Counted from the first letter of the stretch, positions 25,806 through 37,617 are shown. The stretch is 64,000 bases of DNA from Amycolatopsis benzoatilytica AK 16/65 (GCF_000383915.1 NZ_KB912942.1:8202470-8266469), one strand, 5' to 3'. The notes: generated from the letters alone by a model not told the origin. Translations and numbers: made by a program.

Positions 25806-26972
25806 TCAGCCGGGCGTGACCTGGAGCAGTTTGTCGTTCGTGCCGTTGGAAGTTGTCACGTAGAGCGAGCCGTCCGGTCCGCTGCGGACGGCGCGCAGCC
25901 GGCCGAACTTGTCGTTGAATTCCGGCGGCAAGGTGACGCCGGTGACCTTCGCCGAGGCGTCGAGATGCAGCAGCAAAAGCTTCTGCCCCTTCAATGCCAC
26001 CACGGCCAGCGCGCCCTCGTTGGCACCCCATTGCCTGCCGGTGAGGAACGCGTCGCCGCTGATCGCCTCGGTGATCTTGCCGGTCGTCCATAGTGGACGG
26101 ACAGCGTCCGGGAACCGGTCGGTGTCGGTCATCGGCACGCTCTCGTCATAGCTGGTCTCGGTGCCGCCCTTGGACGGGTCCCAGCCGTAATTGCCGCCTG
26201 CGCGCAGGAGGTTCACCTCGTCGTCGAACGACGGTCCGTGCTCGGCGATGACCACCTGCCCGGTGCCTGGCCGAATCGCCACGCCCTGCACGTTGCGGTG
26301 CCCGTAGGTGTAGATCCGCCGCTCGTTCGGGTCCGTGGACGTCAAGAACGGGTTGCCAGGAAACGGTTCCCCGGTCTTCGCGTTGATCCGCAGCACCTTG
26401 CCGCCGAGGCTGTGCCGGTCCTGCGCCACCGGGGCGCGCGCGGTGTCGCCGGTGCCGACCAGCAGCGCGCCATCAGGAGCGAGCGTCGGGCGGCAGCCGG
26501 AATGCCGCCCGCTCGGATTCACCGGCAGGCCAGTGAGCAGGTTCCGCACCTTGGTCGCGCTCTTGTCATCGTCGGCGAGCCGCCAGGTGACGAGCCGGAT
26601 GTCGATCGCCTGGCCGTTTTCCTGATGCGTCTGGCAGGTGGTGAACTCGCGGGAGATCGCGAAGTCGGCGGCCAGCACGAGGCCCATCAGCCCGCCTTCT
26701 CCCTGCACGAGCACGTCGGAGAAATCGGCGCGCACCTCGGTGGCCTGGCCGCCGCGGATCAGCGCGAGCTTGCCAGGGCGCTGCGGCACCAGCAGTGCTC
26801 CGTCCGGCAGGAACGCGACGTCCCAGCCGTGTTCGAGGCCGTGCGCGACTTCCCGCACGACGAACCGGCCCGGTGGCGACCCGGTCGGTGCCGGAGCCGG
26901 CGCGGGGGTCGCTGCGGTGCAGCCCGCCAGCCCGAAAGCCAGGGCCGAGGCGAGCACGACGGCCAGACGCAT
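25806..26972 (-). CDS. PQQ-type glucose/sorbosone dehydrogenase-family lipoprotein
   Basis: A 388-residue protein with a lipobox (LAGC, Cys at 18) and a Pro/Ala linker, then a six-bladed beta-propeller of the soluble aldose sugar dehydrogenase family. Visible are LEHGWDVAFLPDGALLVPQRPGKL in pieces, GEGGLMGLVLAADF, GGKVLRINAKTGEPFPGNPF, TYGHRNVQGVAIRPGTG (the catalytic HRN) and EHGPSFDDEVNLLRAGGNYGW. It would oxidise a sugar outside the cell if PQQ is available. It begins 18 bp after the response-regulator stop, so it is probably the third gene of a kinase-regulator-dehydrogenase operon. Confidence 0.9.
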   Translation of the reverse strand: MRLAVVLASALAFGLAGCTAATPAPAPAPTGSPPGRFVVREVAHGLEHGWDVAFLPDGALLVPQRPGKLALIRGGQATEVRADFSDVLVQGEGGLMGLVLAADFAISREFTTCQTHQENGQAIDIRLVTWRLADDDKSATKVRNLLTGLPVNPSGRHSGCRPTLAPDGALLVGTGDTARAPVAQDRHSLGGKVLRINAKTGEPFPGNPFLTSTDPNERRIYTYGHRNVQGVAIRPGTGQVVIAEHGPSFDDEVNLLRAGGNYGWDPSKGGTETSYDESVPMTDTDRFPDAVRPLWTTGKITEAISGDAFLTGRQWGANEGALAVVALKGQKLLLLHLDASAKVTGVTLPPEFNDKFGRLRAVRSGPDGSLYVTTSNGTNDKLLQVTPG

Positions 26973-26990
26973 GCGTCCAGGATGCCTGAT

Positions 26991-27644
26991 TCAGCCGCCG
27001 GGGCGAACCAGCCCGGACTCGTAGGCGAACACCACCGCGTGCACCCGGTCCCGCAGGCCGAGCTTGCTCAGCAGCCGGCCGACGTGCGTTTTCACCGTCG
27101 TCTCGCCGATGAACAGCGCCGCCGCGATCTCGGCGTTCGACAGGCCGCGCGCGATCAGGCCGAGCACGTCCTTCTCTCGCTCGGTCAGCGTCTCCAGCTT
27201 CTGTTCGTCCAGCGGCGTCCGATCGGCGCCGAGATAGCGGTCGATCAAGCGCTTCGTGACCGACGGGGACACCATCGCATCGCCGCGCAGCACGCCGCGG
27301 ATCCCGACCAGCATCTCGTCCGCGGGGGCGTCTTTGACCAGGAATCCGCTGGCCCCGGCGCGCAGCGCGGAGTAGGCGTATTCGTCCAGGTCGAACGTCG
27401 TGATCACGAGGACCGAGGTTTCCGGCAGTTCGGCACAGATCCGCGCGGTGGCCGCGACGCCGTCGAGGACCGGCATCCGGACGTCCATCAGGACGAGGTC
27501 CGGCCGCTGCGCGCGGGCGAGTTCGACGGCTTCGGCGCCGTCGCCCGCTTCGGCGACCACGTCCAGGTCGGGCTGGCTGTCGACGATCATCCGCAGCCCG
27601 ACCCGCACCAGCTCCTGGTCGTCGCAGATCAGCACGGAGGTCAT
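26991..27644 (-). CDS. NarL/FixJ-type response regulator
   Basis: A 217-residue protein. The receiver domain has acidic VLICDDQELVRVGL, the phospho-acceptor Asp in LVLMDVRMPVLDG, and the Lys in VKDAPADE. The C-terminal LuxR-type helix-turn-helix is LTEREKDVLGLIARGLSNAE with IAAALFIGETTVKTHVGRLL. Its start overlaps the histidine kinase stop by 4 nt (ATGA), so the two are translationally coupled. The downstream lipoprotein dehydrogenase is a likely output gene or sensor accessory. Confidence 0.95.
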   Translation of the reverse strand: MTSVLICDDQELVRVGLRMIVDSQPDLDVVAEAGDGAEAVELARAQRPDLVLMDVRMPVLDGVAATARICAELPETSVLVITTFDLDEYAYSALRAGASGFLVKDAPADEMLVGIRGVLRGDAMVSPSVTKRLIDRYLGADRTPLDEQKLETLTEREKDVLGLIARGLSNAEIAAALFIGETTVKTHVGRLLSKLGLRDRVHAVVFAYESGLVRPGG

Positions 27645-28783
27645 GCGGCGTCCGTCCGGAGCGTCGCCGCGACCCGGTAGCCGCCGTCCGGGAGCGCCCC
27701 GGTTTCGAGGAGGCCGTGGTAGAGCTCGACCCGCTGGGCCATCCCGGTGAGCCCGCGACCGGACCCGGGCAGGCCGGCCGCCACCGGTTGCCGTCCGCCG
27801 GAATTGACGATTTCGACGCGGACTTCCGGGTCGGCGAGCTCGACCCGGACCTGACCGGTCGCGTCGGGAGGTGCGTGTTTCAGCATGTTGGTCAGCGCTT
27901 CCTGGACGATGCGGTAAGCCTGCAACGCGACACCGGCGGGCAGGCTGGCGATGTCGCCGGTCACGTCGAGCGTGACTTCGCGGCCGGCTTGGGCGACGAG
28001 CGTGCGCAACTGCTCGAGCGTCGGCTGCGGAGCGCGTGCGGCTTCGCCCGCATGCATTACTTCCAGCATTCGGCGCAGCTCGCCGAGCGCGGCGCGTCCA
28101 GTTGTCGCGATGGTGCCGAGCGCTCTGTCAACTGCTGCCGGATCATGCTGCTTCGCGAGTTTCGCGCCTTCGGCGTTCAGCACGATCACGCTCATGCTGT
28201 GCGCGAGTACGTCGTGAAGCTCGCGCGCGATGTGCGTGCGTTCTTCTGCGACAGCAGCGCGACCGCGGGCTCGTTCTTCGGACGCAGTTAGCTCGGTTCT
28301 CAGCCGTTCTTCCTCGGCAAGCTGTTCCCTAGCACGGAAGAACGCGCCTAGCGCCCACGCGGCGAGGTACAGCGGCAACGCGCCGAAGATGGTGAGCGTC
28401 GGGTTCAGCGTGTTGACGCCCCAGGTGAACCCCCACAGTGCGTCCAGACCGGCGATAGCTATCGATACGGCGATGAACGATCGATCGCCTGCCTTGACGA
28501 GCGTGTACAGGACGACGGCCATCGCGAGATCGCCACGGCCGCGGTCGTGTGCCCACAGCTCGTTGGTGTAGCTGATTGTCACGCCGATGAGAATCAGCAA
28601 TGCGACGGTGCGCGGGTAGCGGCGACGCACCAGGAGCGGCAGCAGGAACGCCATCGGGATCATTGCGATCGGCCAGGTCCGCTGGTCGGCGATGTTGGGG
28701 CCGAGGCTGAGGAAGACGGCGTACAGCGGCAGGTCCAGCAACCATCGCTGCCCGCGTACCCAGGTGACAAACTGCCGCATCAA
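27641..28783 (-). CDS. Sensor histidine kinase (HisKA_3/NarX type)
   Basis: A 380-residue membrane kinase. Four to five hydrophobic segments occupy residues 15-145 without a large extracytoplasmic loop, so the signal is probably sensed in the membrane. The DHp helix has the phospho-acceptor His in THIARELHDVLAHSMSVIV, and the ATPase domain has N-box QEALTNMLKHA and the G-box GSGRGLTGM. The first two ATG codons give the same frame (MMRQF). It is the first gene of the kinase-regulator-dehydrogenase operon, divergent from a methyltransferase gene. Confidence 0.94.
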   Translation of the reverse strand: MMRQFVTWVRGQRWLLDLPLYAVFLSLGPNIADQRTWPIAMIPMAFLLPLLVRRRYPRTVALLILIGVTISYTNELWAHDRGRGDLAMAVVLYTLVKAGDRSFIAVSIAIAGLDALWGFTWGVNTLNPTLTIFGALPLYLAAWALGAFFRAREQLAEEERLRTELTASEERARGRAAVAEERTHIARELHDVLAHSMSVIVLNAEGAKLAKQHDPAAVDRALGTIATTGRAALGELRRMLEVMHAGEAARAPQPTLEQLRTLVAQAGREVTLDVTGDIASLPAGVALQAYRIVQEALTNMLKHAPPDATGQVRVELADPEVRVEIVNSGGRQPVAAGLPGSGRGLTGMAQRVELYHGLLETGALPDGGYRVAATLRTDAA

Positions 28784-28911
28784 ACGAACGTAACGCGGTC
28801 CTGCCGTCGCGCGCGTCGTTCCCGAGGATGGCTGTGGTCCTCCGTGCGGACGACCTTTTCCGCCGCACGAGCCGATCCGGGACGACCCGGGTGCTCCCTA
28901 GCGTCGGAACC

Positions 28912-29517
28912 ATGTCGATCACCAGGGAATTCTTCCGGCACCCGATGCGGACCGGTGCGATCGCCGCCAGTTCGGCGCGGCTGGGCGGTGTGATGACGGC
29001 GGGGCTGGGTATCGAGAACGCGCACAGTGTCGCGGAGCTGGGTCCAGGCACCGGCGTATTCACCGAAGCGCTGCTTAGGATGCTTCCGCGCGACGCGCAC
29101 TTCACTGCGGTCGAAATCAACCCTCACCTCGCACAGGAACTGCGCGGCCGCTTTCCGTCGATAGACATCGCGGAGGGCTCCGCGGAGCACGTCGCGACGT
29201 ACGTGACGATGCCGGTCGACGTCGTTGTCTCTGGTCTGCCGTGGACAGCCATGCCCGCCGCGCGTCAGACCGCCGCACTGAACGCCTTATGCGCGGTCCT
29301 TTCGCCGCAGGGCCGCTTCACCACCTTCGCGTACGCGCATACCGCCTGGGCTCCTCCGGCGCGCCGCTTCGCGCGGTTGCTGCGAAGCCGCTTCTCCGTC
29401 GTTGAGCGCACCAGCGTCGTCTGGCGAAACCTGCCTCCGGCGTACGTGTACCGCGCGGCATTGCCTGTGCGGTCGGGACTGGACCGTTATGGACAGCCTG
29501 CTTCAGCCGCTTCTTAA
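28912..29517 (+). CDS. Phospholipid N-methyltransferase-like SAM methyltransferase (PmtA/KsgA-like)
   Basis: A 201-residue protein from ATG 28912; the frame upstream to 28828 has no ribosome site and runs into the divergent promoter. The SAM site is VAELGPGTGVFTEALL (motif I) with AVEIN (motif II) and VVSGLPWTAMP in place of the NLPY motif. The N-terminal FFRHPMRTGAIAASSARL matches PmtA-type phosphatidylethanolamine methyltransferases that resemble rRNA dimethylases. The lipid role is inferred. It overlaps the downstream DedA gene by 29 nt, so they form an operon. Confidence 0.83.
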   Translation: MSITREFFRHPMRTGAIAASSARLGGVMTAGLGIENAHSVAELGPGTGVFTEALLRMLPRDAHFTAVEINPHLAQELRGRFPSIDIAEGSAEHVATYVTMPVDVVVSGLPWTAMPAARQTAALNALCAVLSPQGRFTTFAYAHTAWAPPARRFARLLRSRFSVVERTSVVWRNLPPAYVYRAALPVRSGLDRYGQPASAAS

Positions 29518-29995
29518 CGCGCCCGCTCCGCTCGTCTACTGCGTCTGCGCGCTGGTGGTGCTGGCCGAAACGGCGCTGCTGCCCGGCATTGTGCTGCCGA
29601 CGCTATCCACCTTGCTGCTCATGGGGTTCCTTGTGCAGCGAGGGACTCTGCAGCTGTGCTGGGCGCTTGCCGTGTGCGTAGCGGCAGCGGTGGCCGGCGA
29701 TCAGCTTGCGTACTGGGAAGGTCGACTGTGGGGACCGCGGCTGCGACGGTCTCGGCTCGGCCAACGCATCGGCGACGAGAAGTGGAACAAGGCCGAAGCG
29801 ACCGTCGCGCGCTATGGCGTGCCCGCAGTCGTTCTCGGCCGCTGCCTTGCCGGTGTACGCACTCTCGTGCCGCGCGTCGCCGGTTCCGCTGGGCTGTCGT
29901 ATCGACGCTTCTTCGTGGGCAGTGTTTGTGCGGCGATGCTGTGGGCCGGCGTGGAGCTGACCGTTGGCCAGCTCACCGGTTGGGTCGCGCCTTAA
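29489..29995 (+). CDS. DedA family membrane protein
   Basis: A 168-residue protein from ATG 29489, starting inside the methyltransferase gene. Features: a hydrophobic N-terminal helix pair (VYCVCALVVLAETALLPGIV, LPTLSTLLLMGFLVQRG), the re-entrant region AAVAGDQLAYWEGRLWGPRL, the conserved FxxRxxPxxR-like VLGRCLAGVRTLVPRVAGSAG, and a C-terminal helix. DedA proteins are proposed lipid scramblases or undecaprenyl-phosphate/PE flippases, which fits the preceding lipid methyltransferase. Codon use is looser (CTT, CTA, CGA, TCT) than in neighbouring core genes. The last 23 nt overlap the convergent regulator gene. Confidence 0.87.
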   Translation: MDSLLQPLLNAPAPLVYCVCALVVLAETALLPGIVLPTLSTLLLMGFLVQRGTLQLCWALAVCVAAAVAGDQLAYWEGRLWGPRLRRSRLGQRIGDEKWNKAEATVARYGVPAVVLGRCLAGVRTLVPRVAGSAGLSYRRFFVGSVCAAMLWAGVELTVGQLTGWVAP

Positions 29996-30746
29996 GCAGC
30001 TCTGCCGTCGCAGCGTCGGCGGGCAGGAACGTTTCGAGACTCAGCTCCGCGACCGTCACGTCGACCGCGGTGGCGAACTGCGTGATCGCGGTGAGCAGCC
30101 GCAGCTCGCCCGCCGAGCTGGCCAACTCCAGCGGCACCGCGAACCCGAGATGGTCGCCGGCGGGTTCGCCCAGCGTCGGCAGATAGCTGGTGAGCTCGTC
30201 GAGCATCGCCTGATGCCGCGGGTCCGGCCCATTCGCCAGCCCACGCCGGGGCCGTTCGAGAACGTGCTGAGCCCAATCCGCGAAGTTGCGGATCCGCGGT
30301 GCCATCCCGCGCGGGTGCAGCGCCAGCCGCAGCACGTTGACCGGCGGTTCCAGCAGTTCCTCCGCGACGCCCTCGGTGATCAGCGCGAAGGCGTCGTTCG
30401 CCGCGACCAGCTCGCTGTAGCGGTTCACGACCAGCGCCGGATACGGCTCGTGCCCGTCGAGCAGCGCACGCAGCGAATCCAGCACCGGCGTCAGCGCCGG
30501 GTCGTCCAGCCGCGTCTCGGGGTAGACGGGTGCGTAGCCGGCGGTCAGCAGCAAGGCATTGCGCTCGCGCAGCGGCAGGCCGAGCGCCTCGGACACGCGC
30601 ACCACCATGCCGCGGCCGGGCAACGAACGGCCGCGCTCCATGAAACTCACATGGCGCTGCGTCGTCCCCGCGCGCAGTGCGAGGTCGAGCTGACTGAGCC
30701 GGCGGCGCGAACGGGCGTCGCGCAAAGCTTCGGAGAACGGGGACAC
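29973..30746 (-). CDS. XRE-type regulator with MmyB-like ligand-binding domain
   Basis: A 257-residue protein from GTG 30746. The N-terminal helix-turn-helix is LRDARSRRRLSQLDLALRAG with TTQRHVSFMERGRSLPGRGM. The rest (from about 85) is the MmyB-like ligand-binding domain: PALVVNRYSELVAANDAF, EPPVNVLRLALHPRGMAPRI, RNFADWAQHVLERPRR. In actinomycetes such regulators are typically divergent from an oxidoreductase gene and are thought to sense fatty-acid-like ligands. Here the divergent gene is an LLM oxidoreductase, with a palindrome between them. Confidence 0.9.
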   Translation of the reverse strand: MSPFSEALRDARSRRRLSQLDLALRAGTTQRHVSFMERGRSLPGRGMVVRVSEALGLPLRERNALLLTAGYAPVYPETRLDDPALTPVLDSLRALLDGHEPYPALVVNRYSELVAANDAFALITEGVAEELLEPPVNVLRLALHPRGMAPRIRNFADWAQHVLERPRRGLANGPDPRHQAMLDELTSYLPTLGEPAGDHLGFAVPLELASSAGELRLLTAITQFATAVDVTVAELSLETFLPADAATAELLKARPNR

Positions 30747-30782
30747 CCGCCTGATTCTGGCCGGTGCCCGAGGCAGCGGGCC

Positions 30783-30798
30783 ATTCCCTCCAGGGAAT
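30783..30798. promoter_or_regulatory. Palindromic operator between MmyB-type regulator and LLM oxidoreductase
   Basis: ATTCCCT-CC-AGGGAAT, a perfect 7+7 inverted repeat, lies in the 75-bp divergent intergenic region. It is 24 bp upstream of the LLM ATG and 36 bp upstream of the regulator GTG. A dimer of the regulator is the obvious ligand. Confidence 0.65.
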
Positions 30799-30821
30799 TG
30801 CCGGAAGACCGGCGCTCGCGG

Positions 30822-31757
30822 ATGGTCGGAGCCGTGAAATTCGGACTTCTCCTCCCGGCCGGACAGGCCCAACTCGAAGCCGGCGGCACCCCGCGTGCCC
30901 TCGTCGAACTTGCCCGCGAGGCCGAACGGCTCGGGTTCGCGTCGATCTGGGCCGGCGACTCGCTTGCCCGAGCCCGCGTCGAACCGCTCACCTTGCTCAC
31001 CGCGATCGCCCAAGCCACCGAACGCATCACGGTCGGCACCGCGGTGCTGATGCCCGCGCACCGCAACCCGGTGCAGACCGCGATGACCCTCGCGTCGCTC
31101 GACCTGCTCTCGGAAGGACGGCTGGTGGTCGGGGTCGGCGCGGGCTTCCCCGGGTTCAGCGAGCAGGAATTCGCCCTGTCCGGTGTCGCGTTCCGCACCC
31201 GGTTCTCGCACCTGGACGACGTGGTCGCGCTGTGGCGCGAACTGTGGGCGGCCACGCCGAAGGCGTTCCACGGCAAGGTGCTGCACTACGACTGGCTCCC
31301 CGAGGGCGTCCGCCCAGCCCGCCCCGGCGGCCCGCCGATCTGGCTGGGCGGTGCCACGCCAGCCGCACTGCGCCGCACCGCGGACCGGTATGACGGCTGG
31401 CTTCCGTACCCACCGGATCCGGCTGACTACGCTTCCGGCCTCGCGACCATCCGTGCCGCCACGAATCGCGCGGTGACGCCTGCGTTGTTCCTGACCGTCT
31501 ACGTCGACTCCGACCCTCGGCGCGGCGAGCGGGTGCTGGAGGACTACGCGCAGGGGAACTACGGGCGGCCGCTGACCGAGATGAGCGGAATCCAGGCGAC
31601 GGTGACGGGTTCGGTGCCGGAGGTCGTCGCCGCGGTGCGCCGGTACGCCGAAGCTGGGGCGGAGCACGTGATGTTGCGGGTGGGATCGCTGGAGCCCGGC
31701 GGGGTGGAGCGGCAGTTGCCGTTGCTGGCTGAGGTGATCGCGGGAGCCGTAGCCTGA
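30822..31757 (+). CDS. LLM class oxidoreductase (TIGR03619-like)
   Basis: A 311-residue protein from ATG 30822; GTG 30834, with GGAG nearby, is an alternative that removes four residues. Typical LLM blocks are present: VKFGLLLPAGQAQLEAGGTP, EAERLGFASIWAGDSL, TERITVGTAVLMPAHRNPVQ, LASLDLLSEGRLVVGVGAGF and PPIWLGGATPAALRR. The cofactor is FMN or F420; the substrate is unknown. It is divergent from the MmyB-type regulator and is its probable target. Confidence 0.88.
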   Translation: MVGAVKFGLLLPAGQAQLEAGGTPRALVELAREAERLGFASIWAGDSLARARVEPLTLLTAIAQATERITVGTAVLMPAHRNPVQTAMTLASLDLLSEGRLVVGVGAGFPGFSEQEFALSGVAFRTRFSHLDDVVALWRELWAATPKAFHGKVLHYDWLPEGVRPARPGGPPIWLGGATPAALRRTADRYDGWLPYPPDPADYASGLATIRAATNRAVTPALFLTVYVDSDPRRGERVLEDYAQGNYGRPLTEMSGIQATVTGSVPEVVAAVRRYAEAGAEHVMLRVGSLEPGGVERQLPLLAEVIAGAVA

Positions 31758-31758
31758 C

Positions 31759-31916
31759 GTCGCGACCAGCGCTGCGCCGGTCAGCGGCATCGCGATGACG
31801 GCATTCCTGCTGGCGGTCGCGACCCTGGTCGTGCGGTCGCCGGTGCCACCGTGGCCCCGACGATCGGCCTGCTGACCGCGATCGGGTGCGTCCTCGGCAG
31901 CGGTGATCGAAAGTAA
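31759..31916 (+). pseudogene. Possible remnant of a small membrane-protein gene
   Basis: Between the LLM oxidoreductase and mfd, one frame reads AAPVSGIAMTAFLLAVATLVV and, after a shift near 31832, another reads AVAGATVAPTIGLLTAIGCV before a TAA at 31914-31916. Joined, they give one continuous hydrophobic, transmembrane-like sequence. No start codon or ribosome site is evident and the whole is about 50 residues. It could be the decayed 3' end of a multi-span membrane protein, or chance. Confidence 0.35.
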
Positions 31917-31944
31917 TGTCGGGGGTGGGACGTAGGCTGGGACG

Positions 31945-35541
<3,597 letters not shown>

Positions 35542-35546
35542 CCACG

Positions 35547-35583
35547 GCGGGCGGCTTCCGGTTCAGTCCCGGTGGCCGCCCGC
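35547..35583. terminator. Hairpin between mfd and the convergent NUDIX gene
   Basis: GCGGGCGGC (35547-35555) and GCCGCCCGC (35575-35583) form a perfect 9-bp stem, lengthened by CCGG/CCGG inside. It overlaps the end of the NUDIX ORF and probably ends transcription in both directions. Confidence 0.6.
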
Positions 35584-36006
35584 TTCAGTACGCAGCGTTT
35601 CCCGGTTGGCCAACAGGAACGACTTCAGGGCGGCTGGCTTCACGTCGATGGCCGCCAGATCGTTGCTGTGCAGGTCAATCCAGTCCAGGTCGTAAGCACC
35701 GCGCGACGGGTCGCCGTGTTCCGGCCCGCTGCGAGCCGACTCGTCCAGCCGGACCAGCCGCGCCACGAAGAAATGCTGCCCGTCGTCCGAATCGAGCACG
35801 TGCGAGGCTCCCGCTACGGTGGCGCCCAGTTCCTCCGCCAGCTCACGGTGCAGCGCCGCTTCCACCGAGACGTCCGAGTCCTCGACGCCGCCACCGGGCG
35901 CGGTCCAGTACGGACGCTGCCCCGGCTTGGTCCGCTTGAGCAGCGCCAGCTGGCCCCGGCCGTCAATCAAGATCGCGCGGGCTGACTGCCTCCCCGTGCT
36001 CGGCAC
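35563..36006 (-). CDS. NUDIX hydrolase
   Basis: A 147-residue protein from GTG 36006 (GGAGG directly upstream, close spacing). The longer frame to 36108 is Arg-rich shadow sequence. It has SARAILIDGRGQLALLKRTK, then the Nudix box GGGVEDSDVSVEAALHRELA continuing EELGA, and a C-terminal IDLHSNDLAAIDVKPAAL. The substrate is unknown. It begins 13 bp after the end of the upstream hypothetical gene, so both form a two-gene operon convergent with mfd. Confidence 0.87.
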   Translation of the reverse strand: MPSTGRQSARAILIDGRGQLALLKRTKPGQRPYWTAPGGGVEDSDVSVEAALHRELAEELGATVAGASHVLDSDDGQHFFVARLVRLDESARSGPEHGDPSRGAYDLDWIDLHSNDLAAIDVKPAALKSFLLANRETLRTEAGGHRD

Positions 36007-36019
36007 GGCCTCCGCTGCC

Positions 36020-36430
36020 TCACCCCGTCCGCACCTCGAGCCCCGGCGGTTGCGCAGTCGCCAGCCGCAGCGCGGCCTCCTCGGCCGGCGTCGGCAAGGC
36101 GCCGGCATCGGACCTCGGCAACGGCCGGGGATTCCGCGGCACCCGGGAACCCGATCCCCCGCCGCGCCCGGGGTACACGAGCAGTCCGTGCTCCGGATCC
36201 GGGACCGCGTCCAGCGCGGCGGTCACCGCGGGAAGGTGCCGGAAGCGATCGCGCCTTTCCTCCGACTGGAACTCGATCTCCAGCGTCACGCCCCAGCGGT
36301 GCACGTGCCAGGTCCATTGCCCGGCACCGTTGGTCAGCGCGGCCTCGGTCAAGCGGTCGCCGTGAGCGCGTTGCCACGCGCTCGCCGCGAAGGCCCCGTC
36401 GAGGACTTCGATCGACAACCAAGAGTCCAT
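36020..36430 (-). CDS. Hypothetical protein
   Basis: A 136-residue protein from ATG 36430; upstream in-frame starts are in Arg-rich non-coding-like sequence. The body (DSWLSIEVLDGAFAASAWQR, AALTNGAGQWTWHVHRWGVT, LEIEFQSEERRDRFRHLPAV) is a coherent alpha/beta protein, and the C-terminal 45 residues are Gly/Pro/Arg-rich. The Trp/His-rich core (QWTWHVHRWGV) is distinctive. I do not recognise the family. It precedes a NUDIX gene. Confidence 0.6.
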   Translation of the reverse strand: MDSWLSIEVLDGAFAASAWQRAHGDRLTEAALTNGAGQWTWHVHRWGVTLEIEFQSEERRDRFRHLPAVTAALDAVPDPEHGLLVYPGRGGGSGSRVPRNPRPLPRSDAGALPTPAEEAALRLATAQPPGLEVRTG

Positions 36431-36606
36431 ATGTCGACAATAGCGCCGCTGGGCAGGTCGAGAAGGCCACCGAGCAGGGAATCCTGCCCGGCCACCGCCG
36501 CTGAGCACGGCGGGCGGGCCGGTCCCGGTTCCTCCGTCGACAACGGAGCGAAAAGCGCGATGACGGTGTTGCGTTTCAGGGGCCCCGGTATGAGAGGGTA
36601 TGGCCT

Positions 36607-37617
36607 GTGATGCGGATCATGGGGCGCCGTCGTGCGCTGGGCGCCGTTCTGGCCGGAGCTTTCCTTCTCGCCGGATGCGGCGCCGGTCCCAGTCAAGTGG
36701 GGGCGGCGGCGATCATCGACGGCCAGGTCACCTCCATCGACCAGGTCCAGGCGCTGCTCGACCGCGCGGTCCAGGAACAGCCGTATGCGCGACAGCTCGC
36801 GTCGCGGCACCAGCTAGACCTCGTCGGGCGCGAGATCGTCCGGCAGGTGCTGCTGCACGATGTGGTCACGAAGGCCGCGCAGAAGGAAGGCATCGCCGTA
36901 GACGAGGCGACGGTCGGCGAGGCGCTGCAGCAAGATCCGCTGGCGACGCCGGTGCCCGAGTCGGTCACCCAGGACCAGTCGGCGGCCGTCACCCAGCTCG
37001 TCTGGCGGCTGCGCGATCACCGTGAGGCCATCACCGACCAGTACTTGCAGCAGCGGATCGCGCTGAAGTACCTGCCGACGCTCACCGTGAACTTCGACTA
37101 CACCAGCATTGGCGCGCCGACTTCGGAAAGCCAGGCACCGTCGATCGACCCGAAGGTCGCGCGCAGCCAGGCCATCGCGAAGGCCGAACAGTACGCGAAG
37201 GACCCGGGCGCGCTCCAGCGCGACGTGCAGAGCGGTGCGCAGGGCAACGTCGGCCAGCAGGCACCGGCCCTCTCCTCGCCGCAGGACGCCGCGACCGTTC
37301 TGTTCGGCGTTCCGGCTGGCAACGTGATCGCGTTCCAGCCGAACCCGGCGAGCGCGCCGACCTGGTGGGTCACCGCGGTCGTGAAGCAGCGGTCGACGGC
37401 TTCGCGGGTCGCGACCGACCAGGTCCAGCAGCCCACCGCCGCGCAGTTGGGCGCGATCGGGGTGCGGATGCTCCAGTCGTACATGGGCGACGTCAGTTTC
37501 AAGATCAACCCGCGTTACGGCGTGTGGGACCCGGTCGGCATGGATCTCGCGCCGACCGCGAACGAGGTTCAGGGTGTGGTTGTGCCGGTGCACAGCGGTG
37601 CCCCGGCACGGCAGTGA
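36607..37617 (+). CDS. SurA-like lipoprotein (peptidyl-prolyl isomerase/chaperone family)
   Basis: A 336-residue protein from GTG 36607. A lipobox (LLAGC, Cys at about 23) predicts a lipoprotein. The mature N-terminus AAIIDGQVTSIDQVQALLDR and the following helices resemble the SurA N-terminal chaperone domain. A parvulin PPIase domain is not obvious; the C-terminal part (PQDAATVLFGVPAGNVIAF) may be a reduced version. It probably assists folding of exported proteins. The stop overlaps the mazG start (GTGA), so mazG is translationally coupled to it. Confidence 0.82.
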   Translation: MMRIMGRRRALGAVLAGAFLLAGCGAGPSQVGAAAIIDGQVTSIDQVQALLDRAVQEQPYARQLASRHQLDLVGREIVRQVLLHDVVTKAAQKEGIAVDEATVGEALQQDPLATPVPESVTQDQSAAVTQLVWRLRDHREAITDQYLQQRIALKYLPTLTVNFDYTSIGAPTSESQAPSIDPKVARSQAIAKAEQYAKDPGALQRDVQSGAQGNVGQQAPALSSPQDAATVLFGVPAGNVIAFQPNPASAPTWWVTAVVKQRSTASRVATDQVQQPTAAQLGAIGVRMLQSYMGDVSFKINPRYGVWDPVGMDLAPTANEVQGVVVPVHSGAPARQ

